Shown piece by piece: positions 63,681-64,000 of a stretch of 64,000 nucleotides of DNA. A model generated the notes under the pieces. The model had not been told where the DNA came from, did not search any database, and worked only from the letters and a program-made list of their open reading frames with translations. Position numbers and translations under genes: made by a program. The first letter of the stretch is position 1. Every line of letters starts with the position of its first letter. Origin of the DNA: Sporolituus thermophilus DSM 23256 (lineage in GTDB: Bacteria; Bacillota; Negativicutes; Sporomusales; Thermosinaceae); assembly GCF_900102435.1 (NCBI RefSeq), contig NZ_FNBU01000009.1:1-64000 (forward strand), in the 5' to 3' direction.

Positions 63681-64000
63681 GTGCCGATATTATTACTGGT
63701 TGCGGGAATTGTAGTGCTGGACCAGTTATCGAAATTTTATTTTTTGTCACGGATGCTGCCTGGCGACTCTATTCCGATTATTTCTGGCATTTTTCATATA
63801 ACTTTGATCCTAAACCCTGGAGCGGCATTTGGACTATTTGAACACCAAAGGATATTTTTTATTGTCGTGGCAGCCTTAATGCTAGGGGCAGTTGCTTATT
63901 ATGTTCCACGAATCCCGGCAGGCATGACGCTGCTGCGTTGGGGTGCGGGGCTTATGGCTGGCGGCGCGGCCGGCAATGTAATCGACCGGATTAGGACTGG
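63681..64000 (+). CDS. lspA: lipoprotein signal peptidase LspA (partial, cut by window end)
   Basis: LspA cleaves the signal peptide of prolipoproteins. The visible 106 residues start MPILLLVAGIVVLDQLSKFY, contain the NPGAAFGLF motif and reach GGAAGNVIDRIRTG, which holds the first catalytic Asp. Three of the four membrane helices are present; the second catalytic Asp lies beyond the window. A GTG start at 63681 follows AGGAGCGAG. Confidence 0.95.
   Translation, partial: MPILLLVAGIVVLDQLSKFYFLSRMLPGDSIPIISGIFHITLILNPGAAFGLFEHQRIFFIVVAALMLGAVAYYVPRIPAGMTLLRWGAGLMAGGAAGNVIDRIRT

Overview
The window reads as one continuous piece of Firmicutes chromosome. PolC, CodY, HslUV, TrmFO, a CheC/CheD/FliY-type chemotaxis set and a gene order matching the Bacillus subtilis topA-to-polC segment all support this. 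The FlhB N-terminus (FDIQRF before EKTEEATPKRR), the MotE-like gene and the moderate base composition suggest a motile Negativicute, probably Sporomusaceae. That lineage call is inference from memory of protein style, not a search result.

Layout. 1-365: the 3' end of a 23S rRNA gene, a 5S rRNA gene and a strong terminator, i.e. the tail of an rrn operon. 430-5426: an accessory stretch on mixed strands, with a YigZ/IMPACT protein, a divergent Fpg-type DNA glycosylase, a zinc alcohol dehydrogenase, a soluble chemoreceptor-like protein and a nicotinate phosphoribosyltransferase. 5545-8743: folP-folB-folK and a GT28-type glycosyltransferase. 8823-17122: dprA-topA-trmFO, then xerC-hslV-hslU-codY. 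17369-49083: a flagellar/chemotaxis supercluster of about 34 genes in one direction: flgB flgC fliE fliF fliG fliH fliI fliJ, a lytic transglycosylase, a MotE-like protein, fliK flgD, a flagellar operon protein, flgE flbD motA fliL fliM fliY cheY fliO fliP fliQ fliR flhB flhA flhF flhG, a YcgR/PilZ protein, cheB cheA cheW cheC cheD, a small membrane protein, the sigma-28 gene, a DUF342/FapA protein and two small proteins. 49254-52470: rpsB tsf pyrH frr, a 74-residue unknown and a 55-residue ferredoxin. 52545-64000: uppS cdsA dxr rseP ispG proS, polC, mgsA and the start of lspA, which is cut by the window edge.

How the parts work together. The supercluster encodes the rod/MS-ring/C-ring base, the type III export gate and ATPase, the hook and its length control, one stator subunit (MotA without an adjacent MotB), the assembly GTPases, a c-di-GMP brake, a CheB/A/W/C/D/Y chemotaxis core and the late flagellar sigma factor. 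CodY sits directly upstream, so nutrient status and motility may be linked. The downstream block combines translation, isoprenoid and phospholipid precursor synthesis, membrane proteolysis and replication.

Main points of interest. (1) The 1221-residue PolC appears to lack the 3'-5' exonuclease domain normally inserted in its PHP domain. (2) The YcgR-like gene has a perfect Shine-Dalgarno but only an ATA codon at the right spacing. (3) A hairpin upstream of mgsA buries a consensus Shine-Dalgarno for a 22-codon ORF, and its other arm reads like the 16S rRNA 3' end. (4) Structured intergenic elements precede flgE and rpsB. (5) motA has no motB. No CRISPR array, insertion sequence, prophage or tRNA gene was seen. 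I found no wholly new multi-gene system; the unusual signals are variants inside conserved loci. Many genes use TTG or GTG starts, which I chose from Shine-Dalgarno spacing and family N-termini.
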